Below are positions 17,555 through 26,946 of a stretch of DNA of 64,000 nt, piece after piece. The notes under the pieces are model-generated. The model ran no database searches. It saw only the letters and a program-made list of their open reading frames with translations, and had not been told where the DNA came from. Every line of letters starts with the position of its first letter. Within the stretch, counting starts at the first letter, position 1. A program made the translations under genes and the position numbers. The DNA is from Lentisphaera profundi (lineage in GTDB: Bacteria; Verrucomicrobiota; Lentisphaeria; Lentisphaerales; Lentisphaeraceae): NCBI RefSeq assembly GCF_028728065.1, contig NZ_CP117812.1, forward strand, positions 682,001 through 746,000, read 5' to 3'.

Positions 17555-20353
17555 ATGGAAATAGATTTTAATTGTCATGGTTGTGGATTGCAGTTGGCTG
17601 CTCCAAGTGAGATGGCGGGCTTGCATGTGCGTTGTGATCACTGTGATATGAAGCAAGAAGTGCCTGCGAGTTCACAAGAAATTAGTTTTTCTTGCGGGGG
17701 TTGCGCAAGATCTTTGTCAGCTCCAATCAACTACGTAGGCGGCAAAGTTCGTTGCGATCATTGCGAAACAAAAATGCTTGTGCCAAAAGCGGGGGACGAA
17801 GCTCGAATCATAGAAGAGACAAAAGTTCATGTAGTCTCTCATCCCACACCTTTAGATCCAGTAGATGTACATAGTCCGGAAGCTGAAAATACGATAGATT
17901 TGGATAATCTTTTAGATCGTGATCACGATTTAGTAGCCAGTGTAGTTACTGAACAAGATTTTAAAGTCGAAGAGCCATGTCCAAAAGAATCGCTGAGTCA
18001 AAGAGCAAAAAACTCTCGAAAAAGACAAAAATCCTCCTCGGGCTTAAGTATCTTTGTCCTTAGTTTTCTGTTGGTATTTACTGTTATTATTTGTGTAATC
18101 TATCAGAAGAAGATAAAAATAAATGATGATTCATCAATGGCACAAAGTGCTGAGTCTTCAGCGGCTGAATACGAGCCCGTCTTTGGGGCAGCCTCGAGCC
18201 CTGGCGAGCTGAATCAAAATTTGGAGGTGTCGGAACCATTAAGCCAAAAGCATATAGAAATTGTGGAGCGTATGGTTCAGCTGCCCAAGCCATTGATAAT
18301 GCGTGATTGGTTAAAAGTATCCCAGAAATACTATCAATTCATAATGCGTCCAGGTTATGAACTTGATGGTCATTTATTGATGAAAGTGAGTCCTCGAGGC
18401 AAGGATGCGGGTCAGTATGCGATCAATGCTAATTACTTATCGAGTCAATCAGGGCAAGAGGCTTGGGATTGTGAGTTTTATGATAATATGAATTTCTCAG
18501 GTACAGCAATACTTAAACGGCTTGATAGAGATATTAACTTTAACTGGAAGCACGGCAAGCCACTAGAAGAAATTGCTCGCGATAAATTCTCTGTTAGATG
18601 GTCGACAAGTTTGACCGCGCCAGAGACGCGGACTTATAAATTCTTTCTGAAATCGGATGATAGCGCACGCCTGAGTATTGATGGCAAACAAGTGATGGGC
18701 AAACTTAATGGTCTCGTGAAAACCTCGGCTGAAATCAAACTGACTAAAGGACAAAAATATGAGCTAGTACTTGAGTTTAAGGAAGTAGGAGGCGAGGCCT
18801 ACGTTTACTTCAATTGGGATTATCAATCGCCTGCAGAACGTGAAGAAATGAAACGCAATACCACCTTTGATTTACGCATGCCCTCTTACCGTCATAGTAA
18901 GCCAGGGGGTGAAATATTCACCAATGTATCTGCAGTTGTGGGGGCCAAAATGGTGGGGATTGATCCGGTTAAATTAGTGGGTTTTGATATCTTGAAGTCT
19001 GTTAAGCTTTGGTATGATGAAAAGCATGGACTCTACCGTCATGGACCAGGTCAAAATAGTCCGGAGCTGCATTCGGGAATATATGGTTATTGGAGTTCAG
19101 TCTATGGAGTGATGTTAGCGGATCTCTTTCCTGAGGACCCTGATTTTCTCAATCAAGTTAAAGCGTCTACAGATGCTTTCTTAGCGATAGCTAAGGGTCT
19201 GGGTTGCCCAGATAAGCCTGATTTTGATACCTTGGGTTTTAACTTTGAAACAAATGCTCCGGGGGGACGAAATGAACCGATGAATCGCTACGGGAATTCT
19301 CCTATAGTGGCTTGGATGAACTTGTTGGGTTATCAGCTTCAGGGAAAGCAAGAGATGCTGGAATGTGCACGTTCAGCGATGCGCTATTATACAGAAAATC
19401 CTGGACGTTATGAATTGACTCATGTGATGGCTCCTTATGTGGCTTCAAAACTCAATGCTGAACATGGAGATCAATTTGATCTAGCCAAAATCTACGAGGT
19501 ATGGTTCGGTGGAGGCGGTGAAAAGAAAATTTGGCGAATTACTGCAGGAGAAGAATTTGATGGGGTGACAGTAGATGGTCTTGATGGCGCTGTTTGGAAA
19601 AGTGGAAATTTCCTTTGCTTCACCATGGGCTCACTCAATGGACCCGCCTGGTTATTGCCTGCTTTGCGTTATGATCAAACTTATGCACGAGCAATAGCTA
19701 AGTATTCGCTTAATATGGCGAACTCTATGCGTTTGATGCAGGGCTATAAGCAGGACTGGAATCGCCAGGATCACAAAGATTGGAAGGATAAATTTGACCC
19801 CGAATACCTTTTGTTCTACGAAGCCTTGGGGAGTGCGGAGTTTAGTGATAAAAGACTGTATAGTCCCTATGCGACAGGAGACCCGATTCGCTTGGGTTGG
19901 GGGACTCCTAAAGTGGAGCGCAAGGATTATTTAGCTCAGAAAAAAGAATGGTTCTCGAAAACATCTAATAATTTAGGTATGTATATGGGCAATCATGTGG
20001 GTCTGCTCGGGGCCATTTGTGAAAAAACAAATGTCGAAGGGATCTTGCGTTGGGATTGCCTGAAAACTGAGTGGCTACACGAAAAAGCTCATCCGACCTT
20101 TTTGTATTGGAATCCTCATAGCAGCGCAAAAAAAGTGAATATAGATATTGATGACAAAGTTAAAGGCTTAGTAGATGTCTACGATAGCGTCAGTCAAAAA
20201 TTCATTGCGACGGGGCTGAAATCAGGGCAAAAAATTCGAATGGAAGCAGATCAAAGTATGCTTTTAATTATGGTGCCTCATGGTGCTGAAATAAGTCGTG
20301 AAGCTTCACAACTGAAAGCCAATGGCATAGTTATTGATTATCAGCTTAAATAA
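17555..20353 (+). CDS. Membrane-anchored zinc-ribbon, PA14 and toroid-domain protein
   Basis: 932 residues. Two zinc-ribbon-like repeats occupy residues 1-78 (CHGCG...CDHC and CGGC...CDHC, four Cys each). A polar linker and one transmembrane helix (about 163-184) follow. A PA14 domain lies at about 305-430 (CEFYDNMNFSGTAILKR, RTYKFFLKSDDSARLSIDGK, AYVYFNWDY). The C-terminal half, about 450-930, looks like an alpha/alpha-toroid of the kind in glycan hydrolases and lyases (LWYDEKHGLYRHGPG, GIYGYWSSVYGVML, NRYGNSPIVAWMNLL), ending in a beta domain. The ribbon lies inside and the PA14/toroid outside the membrane. The likely role is carbohydrate binding or processing at the surface; the reaction is unknown. 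Confidence 0.75.
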   Translation: MEIDFNCHGCGLQLAAPSEMAGLHVRCDHCDMKQEVPASSQEISFSCGGCARSLSAPINYVGGKVRCDHCETKMLVPKAGDEARIIEETKVHVVSHPTPLDPVDVHSPEAENTIDLDNLLDRDHDLVASVVTEQDFKVEEPCPKESLSQRAKNSRKRQKSSSGLSIFVLSFLLVFTVIICVIYQKKIKINDDSSMAQSAESSAAEYEPVFGAASSPGELNQNLEVSEPLSQKHIEIVERMVQLPKPLIMRDWLKVSQKYYQFIMRPGYELDGHLLMKVSPRGKDAGQYAINANYLSSQSGQEAWDCEFYDNMNFSGTAILKRLDRDINFNWKHGKPLEEIARDKFSVRWSTSLTAPETRTYKFFLKSDDSARLSIDGKQVMGKLNGLVKTSAEIKLTKGQKYELVLEFKEVGGEAYVYFNWDYQSPAEREEMKRNTTFDLRMPSYRHSKPGGEIFTNVSAVVGAKMVGIDPVKLVGFDILKSVKLWYDEKHGLYRHGPGQNSPELHSGIYGYWSSVYGVMLADLFPEDPDFLNQVKASTDAFLAIAKGLGCPDKPDFDTLGFNFETNAPGGRNEPMNRYGNSPIVAWMNLLGYQLQGKQEMLECARSAMRYYTENPGRYELTHVMAPYVASKLNAEHGDQFDLAKIYEVWFGGGGEKKIWRITAGEEFDGVTVDGLDGAVWKSGNFLCFTMGSLNGPAWLLPALRYDQTYARAIAKYSLNMANSMRLMQGYKQDWNRQDHKDWKDKFDPEYLLFYEALGSAEFSDKRLYSPYATGDPIRLGWGTPKVERKDYLAQKKEWFSKTSNNLGMYMGNHVGLLGAICEKTNVEGILRWDCLKTEWLHEKAHPTFLYWNPHSSAKKVNIDIDDKVKGLVDVYDSVSQKFIATGLKSGQKIRMEADQSMLLIMVPHGAEISREASQLKANGIVIDYQLK

Positions 20354-20374
20354 TTTCCCTTAATTTTAAAGTCT

Positions 20375-20690
20375 GCCTCACTCCAGCGTGGACTGATTTT
20401 CACCCGAAGGGTCATTTATCCGCCCGTCGATGGGTGGCAAGCCTCGCAGGGAAGGGGACGGAGTCCCAGGGCTTTAAATAAAATAAAAAACATAAAGGGG
20501 AATTAATCGCCTCACTCTAGCGTAGGCTGGTTTTTACCCGTAGGGTCATTTATCCGCCCGTCGACGGGTGGCAAGCCTCGCAGGGAAGGGGACGGAGTCC
20601 CAAGGCTTTAAATAAAATAAAAAACATAAAGGGGAATTGATTCGCCTCACTCCGGCGGGGAGGTGCTGCCACACGGGCGGGTGAAAAAAG
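20375..20690. repeat. Tandem hairpin repeat, about 134-bp unit
   Basis: Units begin GCCTCACTC at 20375, 20509 and 20644. The first two are near-identical over 134 bp and contain CCCGTCGACGGG (perfect in copy 2) and GGGAC-GGA-GTCCC; the third is a shorter variant resembling the repeat at 4847. This occupies much of the 548-bp gap between 20354 and 20901; the rest holds a G-run near 20730 and the operators listed next. No gene is seen in it. Confidence 0.75.
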
Positions 20691-20738
20691 AGGAGGCGGA
20701 TAAAAAGGGAGTAGCTAAACAAAAAAAAGGGGGGGGTA

Positions 20739-20752
20739 TTATTACGTAATAA
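20739..20752. promoter_or_regulatory. Palindrome TTATTACGTAATAA, possible operator of mannoside operon
   Basis: A 14-bp perfect palindrome 149 bp upstream of the first operon gene. It shares the TTACGTAA core with 20876 and 10226. Confidence 0.5.
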
Positions 20753-20875
20753 AAATTATATTACTCAATTGTTTTCTTACTTAATGCCCTCTTATGGCTA
20801 GGATCAATAAAAAATAAACGACTATAGTTACTTGTAATAATGTCATTTCGTATTATTTATAAGTATTACGTAACA

Positions 20876-20883
20876 AAATAATT
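20876..20883. promoter_or_regulatory. TTACGTAA site next to mannoside operon start
   Basis: The core palindrome lies 18 bp before the ATG at 20902, a place where bound protein would block transcription or translation. A half-site (TTTCGTAT) lies near 20846. Confidence 0.45.
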
Positions 20884-20901
20884 ATTACATGGATTTAGAC
20901 T

Positions 20902-22395
20902 ATGCCAAAAATTTTATATATCGAAGAATTAATGGAAGTGAGTGGAGTTAAGTTTGGAACCTCTGGTGCCCGAGGCTTAGCCCTGGCAATGAGTGATGAA
21001 GTTTGCTATGCCTACACAAAAGCATTTTTGACACATCTCGAAACTAGCAAGGGTATTAAGGCGGGTGGTGAAGTGGCCATTGCCGGTGATCTGCGTCCCT
21101 CTTCACCTAGGATTTGTGCGGCAGTGGCAAAAGCCGCTGAAGATATGGGCTATAAGGCTCTGTACTGCGGCGAGATTCCATCACCTGCAGTGGCGTATTA
21201 TGGTTTTTGTAATGAGGTGCCTTCAGTGATGGTAACGGGAAGTCATATTCCGGATGATCGCAATGGTATAAAGTATAACACCGCGTTTGGCGAGATTCTT
21301 AAGCAGGATGAAGAAGGTATTCGCAGTCAGAAAGTTGAAATTCCAGAGGGTGTTTTTGATGAGCAGGGTTTTTTTGTGGAGCCCCATGAATTAGGCGCAG
21401 TCTATAAAGCGGCCGAGGATGAATACATTAAGCGTTATAGCGATTTTTTTAGTAGCGATACTTTAGCTGGTTTGAGGCTTGGTGTTTACGAGCACAGTTG
21501 CGTAGGCCGCGACACCATGAAAAATATTTATGAAAAATTGGGTGCCAAAGTTATAGGTCTGGGTCGCAGTGAAAAGTTTATCCCTGTGGATACTGAAGCG
21601 ATTCGTCCAGAAGATGTAAAATTGGCGTCGAACTGGGCCCGAGAGAGTGAATTTGATGCGCTCTTAAGTGCCGATGGCGATTGTGATCGTCCACTCATTG
21701 CCGATGAAAAAGGGCAGTGGTTACGAGGTGACGTGGCGGGTATTTTATGTGCGCGATTTCTGAAAGCGGATGCGGTAGCCACGCCAGTGAGTTGTAACTC
21801 AGCACTTGAACTCAGTGAAGAATTTAAAAGTGTAAAGCGAACTAGGATAGGCAGCCCCTATGTAATTGCCGCGATGAAAGAAGCCTCTGAATCGGGATCA
21901 AAAATGGTTGTTGCTTATGAAGCGAATGGTGGTTTTTTAACAAATTCAGATTTTGTACTTGGAGATAAGACTCTGAGTGCCTTGCCCACACGTGATGCGG
22001 TGATTTTGCATATTGCACTCTTAGTAGAGATGAAAAATCGTGGCTGTCGTTTAAGTGATTTACTGACGACACTACCTGAGCGTTATACTATTTCCGATCG
22101 CTTGAAAGAATTCCCGACTCAAATGTCGAATAAAAAGCTCAGTGAATTTAGCGCGCAAACTCCGGTGCAAAATAATCTCAATATCGAGCTCATTTTTGGT
22201 GAACTTTGTGGCCAGGTGAAGTCAGTGGATACAACTGATGGCGTCCGTGTAAATTTTGCAAATAAGGAAGTGATTCATTTGCGTCCTTCAGGTAATGCCC
22301 CCGAATTGCGTTGTTATAACGAAGCCGGTTCAGAAAAACGTGCCATAGAACTCAATCAAGCATGCATGGAAATAATGACTGCTTGGCAAGAGTAA
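20902..22395 (+). CDS. Phosphohexomutase, phosphomannomutase-like
   Basis: 497 residues with the four-domain alpha-D-phosphohexomutase plan. KFGTSGARG (17-25) binds phosphate; S114 in VTGSHIPDDRNGIK is the phosphorylated serine; SADGDCDRPLIAD is the metal loop; YEANGGFL is the sugar loop; and LRPSGNAPELRCY near the C-terminus binds phosphate. It would convert mannose-1-phosphate to mannose-6-phosphate (or the glucose equivalents). In this operon, GH130 phosphorolysis makes mannose-1-phosphate, so the mannose reaction fits best. The ATG at 20902 lacks a good ribosome site; an ATG at 20932 (MEVSGVKFGT) with GAAGAA nearby would also keep the whole fold. The next gene starts 13 bp downstream. Confidence 0.88.
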   Translation: MPKILYIEELMEVSGVKFGTSGARGLALAMSDEVCYAYTKAFLTHLETSKGIKAGGEVAIAGDLRPSSPRICAAVAKAAEDMGYKALYCGEIPSPAVAYYGFCNEVPSVMVTGSHIPDDRNGIKYNTAFGEILKQDEEGIRSQKVEIPEGVFDEQGFFVEPHELGAVYKAAEDEYIKRYSDFFSSDTLAGLRLGVYEHSCVGRDTMKNIYEKLGAKVIGLGRSEKFIPVDTEAIRPEDVKLASNWARESEFDALLSADGDCDRPLIADEKGQWLRGDVAGILCARFLKADAVATPVSCNSALELSEEFKSVKRTRIGSPYVIAAMKEASESGSKMVVAYEANGGFLTNSDFVLGDKTLSALPTRDAVILHIALLVEMKNRGCRLSDLLTTLPERYTISDRLKEFPTQMSNKKLSEFSAQTPVQNNLNIELIFGELCGQVKSVDTTDGVRVNFANKEVIHLRPSGNAPELRCYNEAGSEKRAIELNQACMEIMTAWQE

Positions 22396-22408
22396 GGGAG
22401 AATTAATT

Positions 22409-24361
22409 ATGATAGCAACAATAGATTTAGGTGGTACACAAACGAAGTATGGTTTGATTCACAATGGTGAAATTGTTTCAGCGGGTCAATGTGAAGCCAA
22501 GGCACAAGGTCCGATTCACGAGCATTTAAACGAAGTTAAAGTTTATTTGGAAGACATGTGTCAAAAGCAGGACTTAAAATTGAGTGATTGCCGCGGTTTG
22601 GGGATATTAAGCACTGGTTTGGTCAATAATCAGGAAATGCGTGTTTTGACCACAAATGGGAAATACGATGATTCCAAAGAGTTCGATTTTAAAACTTGGG
22701 CTCAGGATGAATTGAGTTTGGAAGTTCGCATCGAGAATGATGCTCGTGGTGCACTACTAGGTGAGTGGCATTTTGGGGCAGCTTATGATGTTGAAAACGC
22801 GATGATGATTACGCTGGGCACAGGGATCGGAACCGCAGTTATTTCTGAAGGACGATTGCTGAAGGGCTCGCGTTACTCCGGAGGCAATTTGGGTGGACAT
22901 ATTTTGGTTAATTCAGGTGGTAGAAAGTGTACTTGTGGTGCAGTGGGATGCTTAGAGGCCGAAGCCTCGGGTTGGGCGCTGCCGGAAATTGTTCGCGAGC
23001 ATGAGTTTTATCAAAAGAGTTCATTGCGCGATGAAGTAAAACTCGGTTTTAAAGAATTATTTCAGCATGCTGATCAGGGAGATGCCTGTGCCATTGCGGT
23101 GCGTGAGCACTGTTTGAAAATGTGGGGCGAAGCATTGGTTTCTTATATTCATTTATTTGATCCTGAAAAAATTGTCATCGGAGGTGGAGTGATGCATTCC
23201 GCGGCTATGATTTTAGCTAGCTTTGATAAAACAATTAAAGAAATGGAATGGCGTGGAGGTGAAAACGTAAAAGTAGTTCAAGCCAAGCATACAGATAATG
23301 CAGGTATCCTAGGAGCCGCAGCTTTGTTCCAGGAGCACAAGCAAGTTTATGCGCCACTCTTTTTTGAACCGGTGTATAAATCAGCAATTTGGGGTGGATC
23401 ACTCATTGAGAGCATAGGCAGGCAAGTTCCTGTAAGTGATGTGCCCACTGGTGAGAGTTGGGAAATTGTTGATCGATCCGATGAGCAGAGTTGTGTGAGT
23501 GAAGGTTTATATAAAGGCTCAACTTTACGTCAGTTGATAGAAAATGATCCTGAAGGTATTGTGGGCTTAGGCCATCAGAAAGAGGATGCCTTCCCTTTGC
23601 TTTTAAAGATTATTGATGCTGAGCAAGATTTATCTTTGCAGGTTCATCCTGATGAAGAATCCTGTAAACACCTCAGCGACTCAGAACCAAAAACAGAAAT
23701 GTGGTATGTACTCGATCATCAAGTGGATGCGCAGATTCTTGCAGGTATTAAAGATGATGTGAGTCAAGAGGAATTTCGAGCGAAAATTGAAGATCCGAGT
23801 GTGCGTGAATTGATGCATTCTTATACTTCGGAGAAAGGCAGTGCCTTTTTCATCAAGGCCACCACGATGCATGCCATCGGCGGGGGTAATTTGATTTATG
23901 AAATCCAGCAGAATAGTAATACGACTTATCGAGTAAGTGACTGGGGACGTTTAGATAAAGATGGTCAATCTAGAGAACTTCATGTTGAGCAGGCGATGAC
24001 TTGTCTGGAATACAAGAATCCGACTGATGCCATAGTCCCTTACGAATTAAGTGACTGTAGTTTTGAAGCACAAGAGAATGATGATTTTTTTCAAGTGCGT
24101 CAATTGACCACATGTCAATTTTTTCAGGTCGCAGAATTTAAACTTAAAGGCCTCCTCAATTTCAATACTGAAAACCGTTGTTTTCATACACTCTATGCGG
24201 TAGATAATGATTTGAAAATCATTCATTCAGGCTGTGATTTTATCTTGAATCGTGGTCAAAGCTGTTTGATCCCTGCAAGAGCAGGTGATTATCAGATTGA
24301 GAGTCGCGAGAATACGACTTTTATTCACAGTCGACTTAGCCCTCAGCAAGTGGAGAGTTAA
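22409..24361 (+). CDS. ROK sugar kinase fused to class I mannose-6-phosphate isomerase
   Basis: 650 residues in two parts. Residues 1-310 are a ROK kinase: DLGGTQTKYG phosphate loop, ENDARGALLGEW catalytic Asp, TLGTGIGTAVIS, the zinc motif CTCGAVGCLE, and IVIGGGVMHS. Residues 315-650 are a ManA-type isomerase: PVYKSAIWGG, GESWEIVD, SLQVHPDE and TEMWYVL with the metal-binding His/Glu, then TTMHAIGGGNLIYEIQQNSNTTYRVSDWGR. The kinase would phosphorylate mannose, and the isomerase would turn mannose-6-phosphate into fructose-6-phosphate. No internal stop or frameshift separates the parts. ROK kinases vary in sugar choice, so glucose or another hexose cannot be excluded. AGGGAGAA precedes the ATG. 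Confidence 0.88.
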   Translation: MIATIDLGGTQTKYGLIHNGEIVSAGQCEAKAQGPIHEHLNEVKVYLEDMCQKQDLKLSDCRGLGILSTGLVNNQEMRVLTTNGKYDDSKEFDFKTWAQDELSLEVRIENDARGALLGEWHFGAAYDVENAMMITLGTGIGTAVISEGRLLKGSRYSGGNLGGHILVNSGGRKCTCGAVGCLEAEASGWALPEIVREHEFYQKSSLRDEVKLGFKELFQHADQGDACAIAVREHCLKMWGEALVSYIHLFDPEKIVIGGGVMHSAAMILASFDKTIKEMEWRGGENVKVVQAKHTDNAGILGAAALFQEHKQVYAPLFFEPVYKSAIWGGSLIESIGRQVPVSDVPTGESWEIVDRSDEQSCVSEGLYKGSTLRQLIENDPEGIVGLGHQKEDAFPLLLKIIDAEQDLSLQVHPDEESCKHLSDSEPKTEMWYVLDHQVDAQILAGIKDDVSQEEFRAKIEDPSVRELMHSYTSEKGSAFFIKATTMHAIGGGNLIYEIQQNSNTTYRVSDWGRLDKDGQSRELHVEQAMTCLEYKNPTDAIVPYELSDCSFEAQENDDFFQVRQLTTCQFFQVAEFKLKGLLNFNTENRCFHTLYAVDNDLKIIHSGCDFILNRGQSCLIPARAGDYQIESRENTTFIHSRLSPQQVES

Positions 24362-24363
24362 GG

Positions 24364-25419
24364 ATGGATATAGCGAAACGATTTACACAAAATCCACTTA
24401 TCCAACCCGAGGATATCTTAGCGAGTGTACAAGGTGCTGAAGTTGAGTGTCTCTTAAATCCCGGGGTCTTTAAGTTTGAAGGGAAAACTTATCTTTTAAT
24501 GCGTGTCGCTGAGCGTATGAAGCAGCGAGAGGGCTATTTATCCACTTTAGTTGTCGATCCGACTAAAGAGGGTGGGGTAAGCATTGTTGAATTTGCTTTA
24601 GATGATCCGAAACTTTGCTATGATGATGCGCGAGTTTTTAGTTATGATGGCAAGACTTATCTCACAACGCTATCGCATTTGCGTTTAGCCGAGAGTGAAG
24701 ATTGTATTAACTTTAAAGTACAGCCAAAGCCTTTATTGCTCGGTTTAGGTGAATATGAAGATTTTGGTATGGAAGATTGCCGTGTGACACAGATGGGTGA
24801 ACTCTATATCTTGACTTATACAGCGGTATCTGAGTATGGCCCCGCAGTGGGAAAAATAACAACTCGGGATTGGAAGACTTTCACTCGCGATGGAATTATG
24901 CTAGCGCCCCCCAATAAAGATTGTGCCATTTTTGAAGAAATTATTGATGACAAATTCTGGTGTTTACATCGTCCAGTGGTGAAAGTCGATAGCTGGAGTG
25001 AGCTTAATATTTGGCTTGCAAGTTCTTCAGATATGGAGCACTGGGGCAACCATATTTGTTTAGCCAAGACGCGTCCAGGGATGTGGGATAGTCAACGCAT
25101 TGGCGCAGGAGCTGCGCCGATACGTACAGAGCAGGGTTGGTTGGAAATATATCACGGCTGTGACGAAACTTCGCGTTATTGTTTGGGTGCACTGTTATTG
25201 GATCTTTCAGATCCCCGTAAGGTGATTGCACGTTCCGAAGAGCCGATTATGGAGCCTTTGGAGAAGTATGAGCAGCAAGGATTTTTTGGTAATGTGGTAT
25301 TTACCAATGGTCACCTCGTTGATGGCGATTGCTTAACTTTGTATTACGGCGCATCAGATACAGTGATATGTGCTGCAGATTTGTCGATTAAGGAGATACT
25401 TCAGACGCTTTTGTCTTAA
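24364..25419 (+). CDS. GH130 beta-mannoside phosphorylase
   Basis: 351 residues with the five-bladed GH130 propeller. NPGVFKFEGKTYLLMRVAER, CYDDARVF, the family motif FGMEDCRVT (E137, D138), WDSQRIGAGAAPIRTEQGWL and IYHGCDE are all present. The family cuts beta-mannosides with phosphate to alpha-mannose-1-phosphate plus the rest of the chain. It lacks a signal peptide, so it works in the cytoplasm. The acceptor (glucose, mannose or GlcNAc) cannot be read. It starts two bases after the fused kinase-isomerase ends (TAAGGATG), so translational coupling is likely. With its neighbours it makes a complete route from mannoside to fructose-6-phosphate. Confidence 0.88.
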   Translation: MDIAKRFTQNPLIQPEDILASVQGAEVECLLNPGVFKFEGKTYLLMRVAERMKQREGYLSTLVVDPTKEGGVSIVEFALDDPKLCYDDARVFSYDGKTYLTTLSHLRLAESEDCINFKVQPKPLLLGLGEYEDFGMEDCRVTQMGELYILTYTAVSEYGPAVGKITTRDWKTFTRDGIMLAPPNKDCAIFEEIIDDKFWCLHRPVVKVDSWSELNIWLASSSDMEHWGNHICLAKTRPGMWDSQRIGAGAAPIRTEQGWLEIYHGCDETSRYCLGALLLDLSDPRKVIARSEEPIMEPLEKYEQQGFFGNVVFTNGHLVDGDCLTLYYGASDTVICAADLSIKEILQTLLS

Positions 25420-25494
25420 AACTCATCCAAGTTCTTTCGAAAAGGAAATGATTAGTTTATAATTTAAAGAATAGCTTTATTCAAGGAAAAGTTA

Positions 25495-26946
25495 ATGCAC
25501 GAAACTTTAACAATTGCAGAAAATGAACAAGTCCCGATCAAGCAAAAAATTGCTTATGGTCTAGGTGGGCTCAGTGATTTCTTTATTCAAACGATGATTG
25601 GTGCTTTAGCGATCCCGATTTTTGCCGAGGGAATGAAACTGGATTCTTATCACTTGGGTTTTATTCTTGCAGGGACTAAAGCGGTGAGTGCTTTGGCTGA
25701 TCCTTTTGTGGGCATTGTGTCGGATAAGACAAGGAGTAAGTGGGGTCGCCGAAAGCCCTTTATATTGCTTTTTGGAATACTTTCGGCGATACTGATGCCC
25801 TTTATTTGGTATGTGCCCGATGTGAGTGATAATATGAAGTTCCTCTATATCTTTGTGACACTTTCGACTTACTTCTTTTTTCATTCGATGTTTGCGGTTC
25901 CGTATAATGCCTTGGGTTATGAAATGACCTCGAATTATGATGAAAAGACCAAGATCTTTGCCTGGAAAAAATATATTGGAATCCTCGGTATCTTAGCGGC
26001 GGCATGGTTTTATCGCTTCACGCTTTGGGATATTTTCGAAGATGAGATGCAAGGCGCCATGGTTTTGGGTGTAGTACTTGGGATTCTCACCATGTTTTGT
26101 TCTTTGGCCGTAGTGAAAGGAACTAAAGAAATTCATAAAGAAGAGGCTGAATCAAAAGTCGAAACGCCTCGTATTCCCTTTGGTGAAATTTTAAAAACTA
26201 CTTTTCAAAATAAATCCTTTATGTTAGTTCAAGGTGCAATGTTAGCGATTGCTTTAGGTATGGGCGTGGATGCGATTATGGGAACCTACCTCCATATTCA
26301 TTACACCTGCGGAGGCGATAAAATTTTAGCATCTTCAGTAGGTGGGTGGGGCGGTACTATTGCGACGGTGCCAATTCTTATTTGTGTTCCCATGGTGATC
26401 TGGATATCTAGCCACTGGGGCAAACGCGCTGCGGCAATTTGTGGAAATTTAGTGCTATTAGTCGGTGTCTGTTCAATTCCTTGGATGATGAATCAAGCTT
26501 ACCCTTATTTAATAATTGGCGTCTGGATTCTTTCGCAATTCGGAACTCAATCTTCTGGTGTGATGTATGAATCAATGATCTCGGATGTATGTGATGAAGA
26601 TGAGTTTCATACCGGTGAACGCCGCGAAGGAAGTTATGCTGCAGCGGGAAGCGTACTTAATAAAGGCGTGCAAATTGTGATTTTTTTGATCAGTGGTTAT
26701 ATGCCGAAATTGGCGGGTTATGTGGATCAATCCGTACCGCCTAATATGGAGCAGTTATTGAACATGAAGAAGCTCTTGGTGGCCACTGATATTGCTGGAG
26801 TTGCGATCGCACTATGCTGTATTTTCTTTTACCCCTTAACGCGTGATCGTTGTGCCTCAATCAAAAAGCAATTACAGGATCGTTCCGCTCAAAAAGAAGC
26901 CGCCTTGGTATCTATGCAAGAGCCAGAATCTAAAGAGTCTATTTAA
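25495..26946 (+). CDS. GPH-family (MelB-like) sugar:cation symporter
   Basis: 483 residues, about 12 transmembrane helices. IAYGLGGLSDFFIQTMIG and the loop SDKTRSKWGRRKPFIL are the glycoside-pentoside-hexuronide symporter signature, and the central loop (about 210-235) is followed by the second six-helix half. EDEFHTGERREGSYAAAGS matches the conserved block between helices 10 and 11. It would import the beta-mannoside cut by the GH130 enzyme, probably with Na+ or H+. AAGGAAAA precedes the ATG. It is separated from the GH130 gene by 75 bp and overlaps the next gene by one base. Confidence 0.9.
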   Translation: MHETLTIAENEQVPIKQKIAYGLGGLSDFFIQTMIGALAIPIFAEGMKLDSYHLGFILAGTKAVSALADPFVGIVSDKTRSKWGRRKPFILLFGILSAILMPFIWYVPDVSDNMKFLYIFVTLSTYFFFHSMFAVPYNALGYEMTSNYDEKTKIFAWKKYIGILGILAAAWFYRFTLWDIFEDEMQGAMVLGVVLGILTMFCSLAVVKGTKEIHKEEAESKVETPRIPFGEILKTTFQNKSFMLVQGAMLAIALGMGVDAIMGTYLHIHYTCGGDKILASSVGGWGGTIATVPILICVPMVIWISSHWGKRAAAICGNLVLLVGVCSIPWMMNQAYPYLIIGVWILSQFGTQSSGVMYESMISDVCDEDEFHTGERREGSYAAAGSVLNKGVQIVIFLISGYMPKLAGYVDQSVPPNMEQLLNMKKLLVATDIAGVAIALCCIFFYPLTRDRCASIKKQLQDRSAQKEAALVSMQEPESKESI

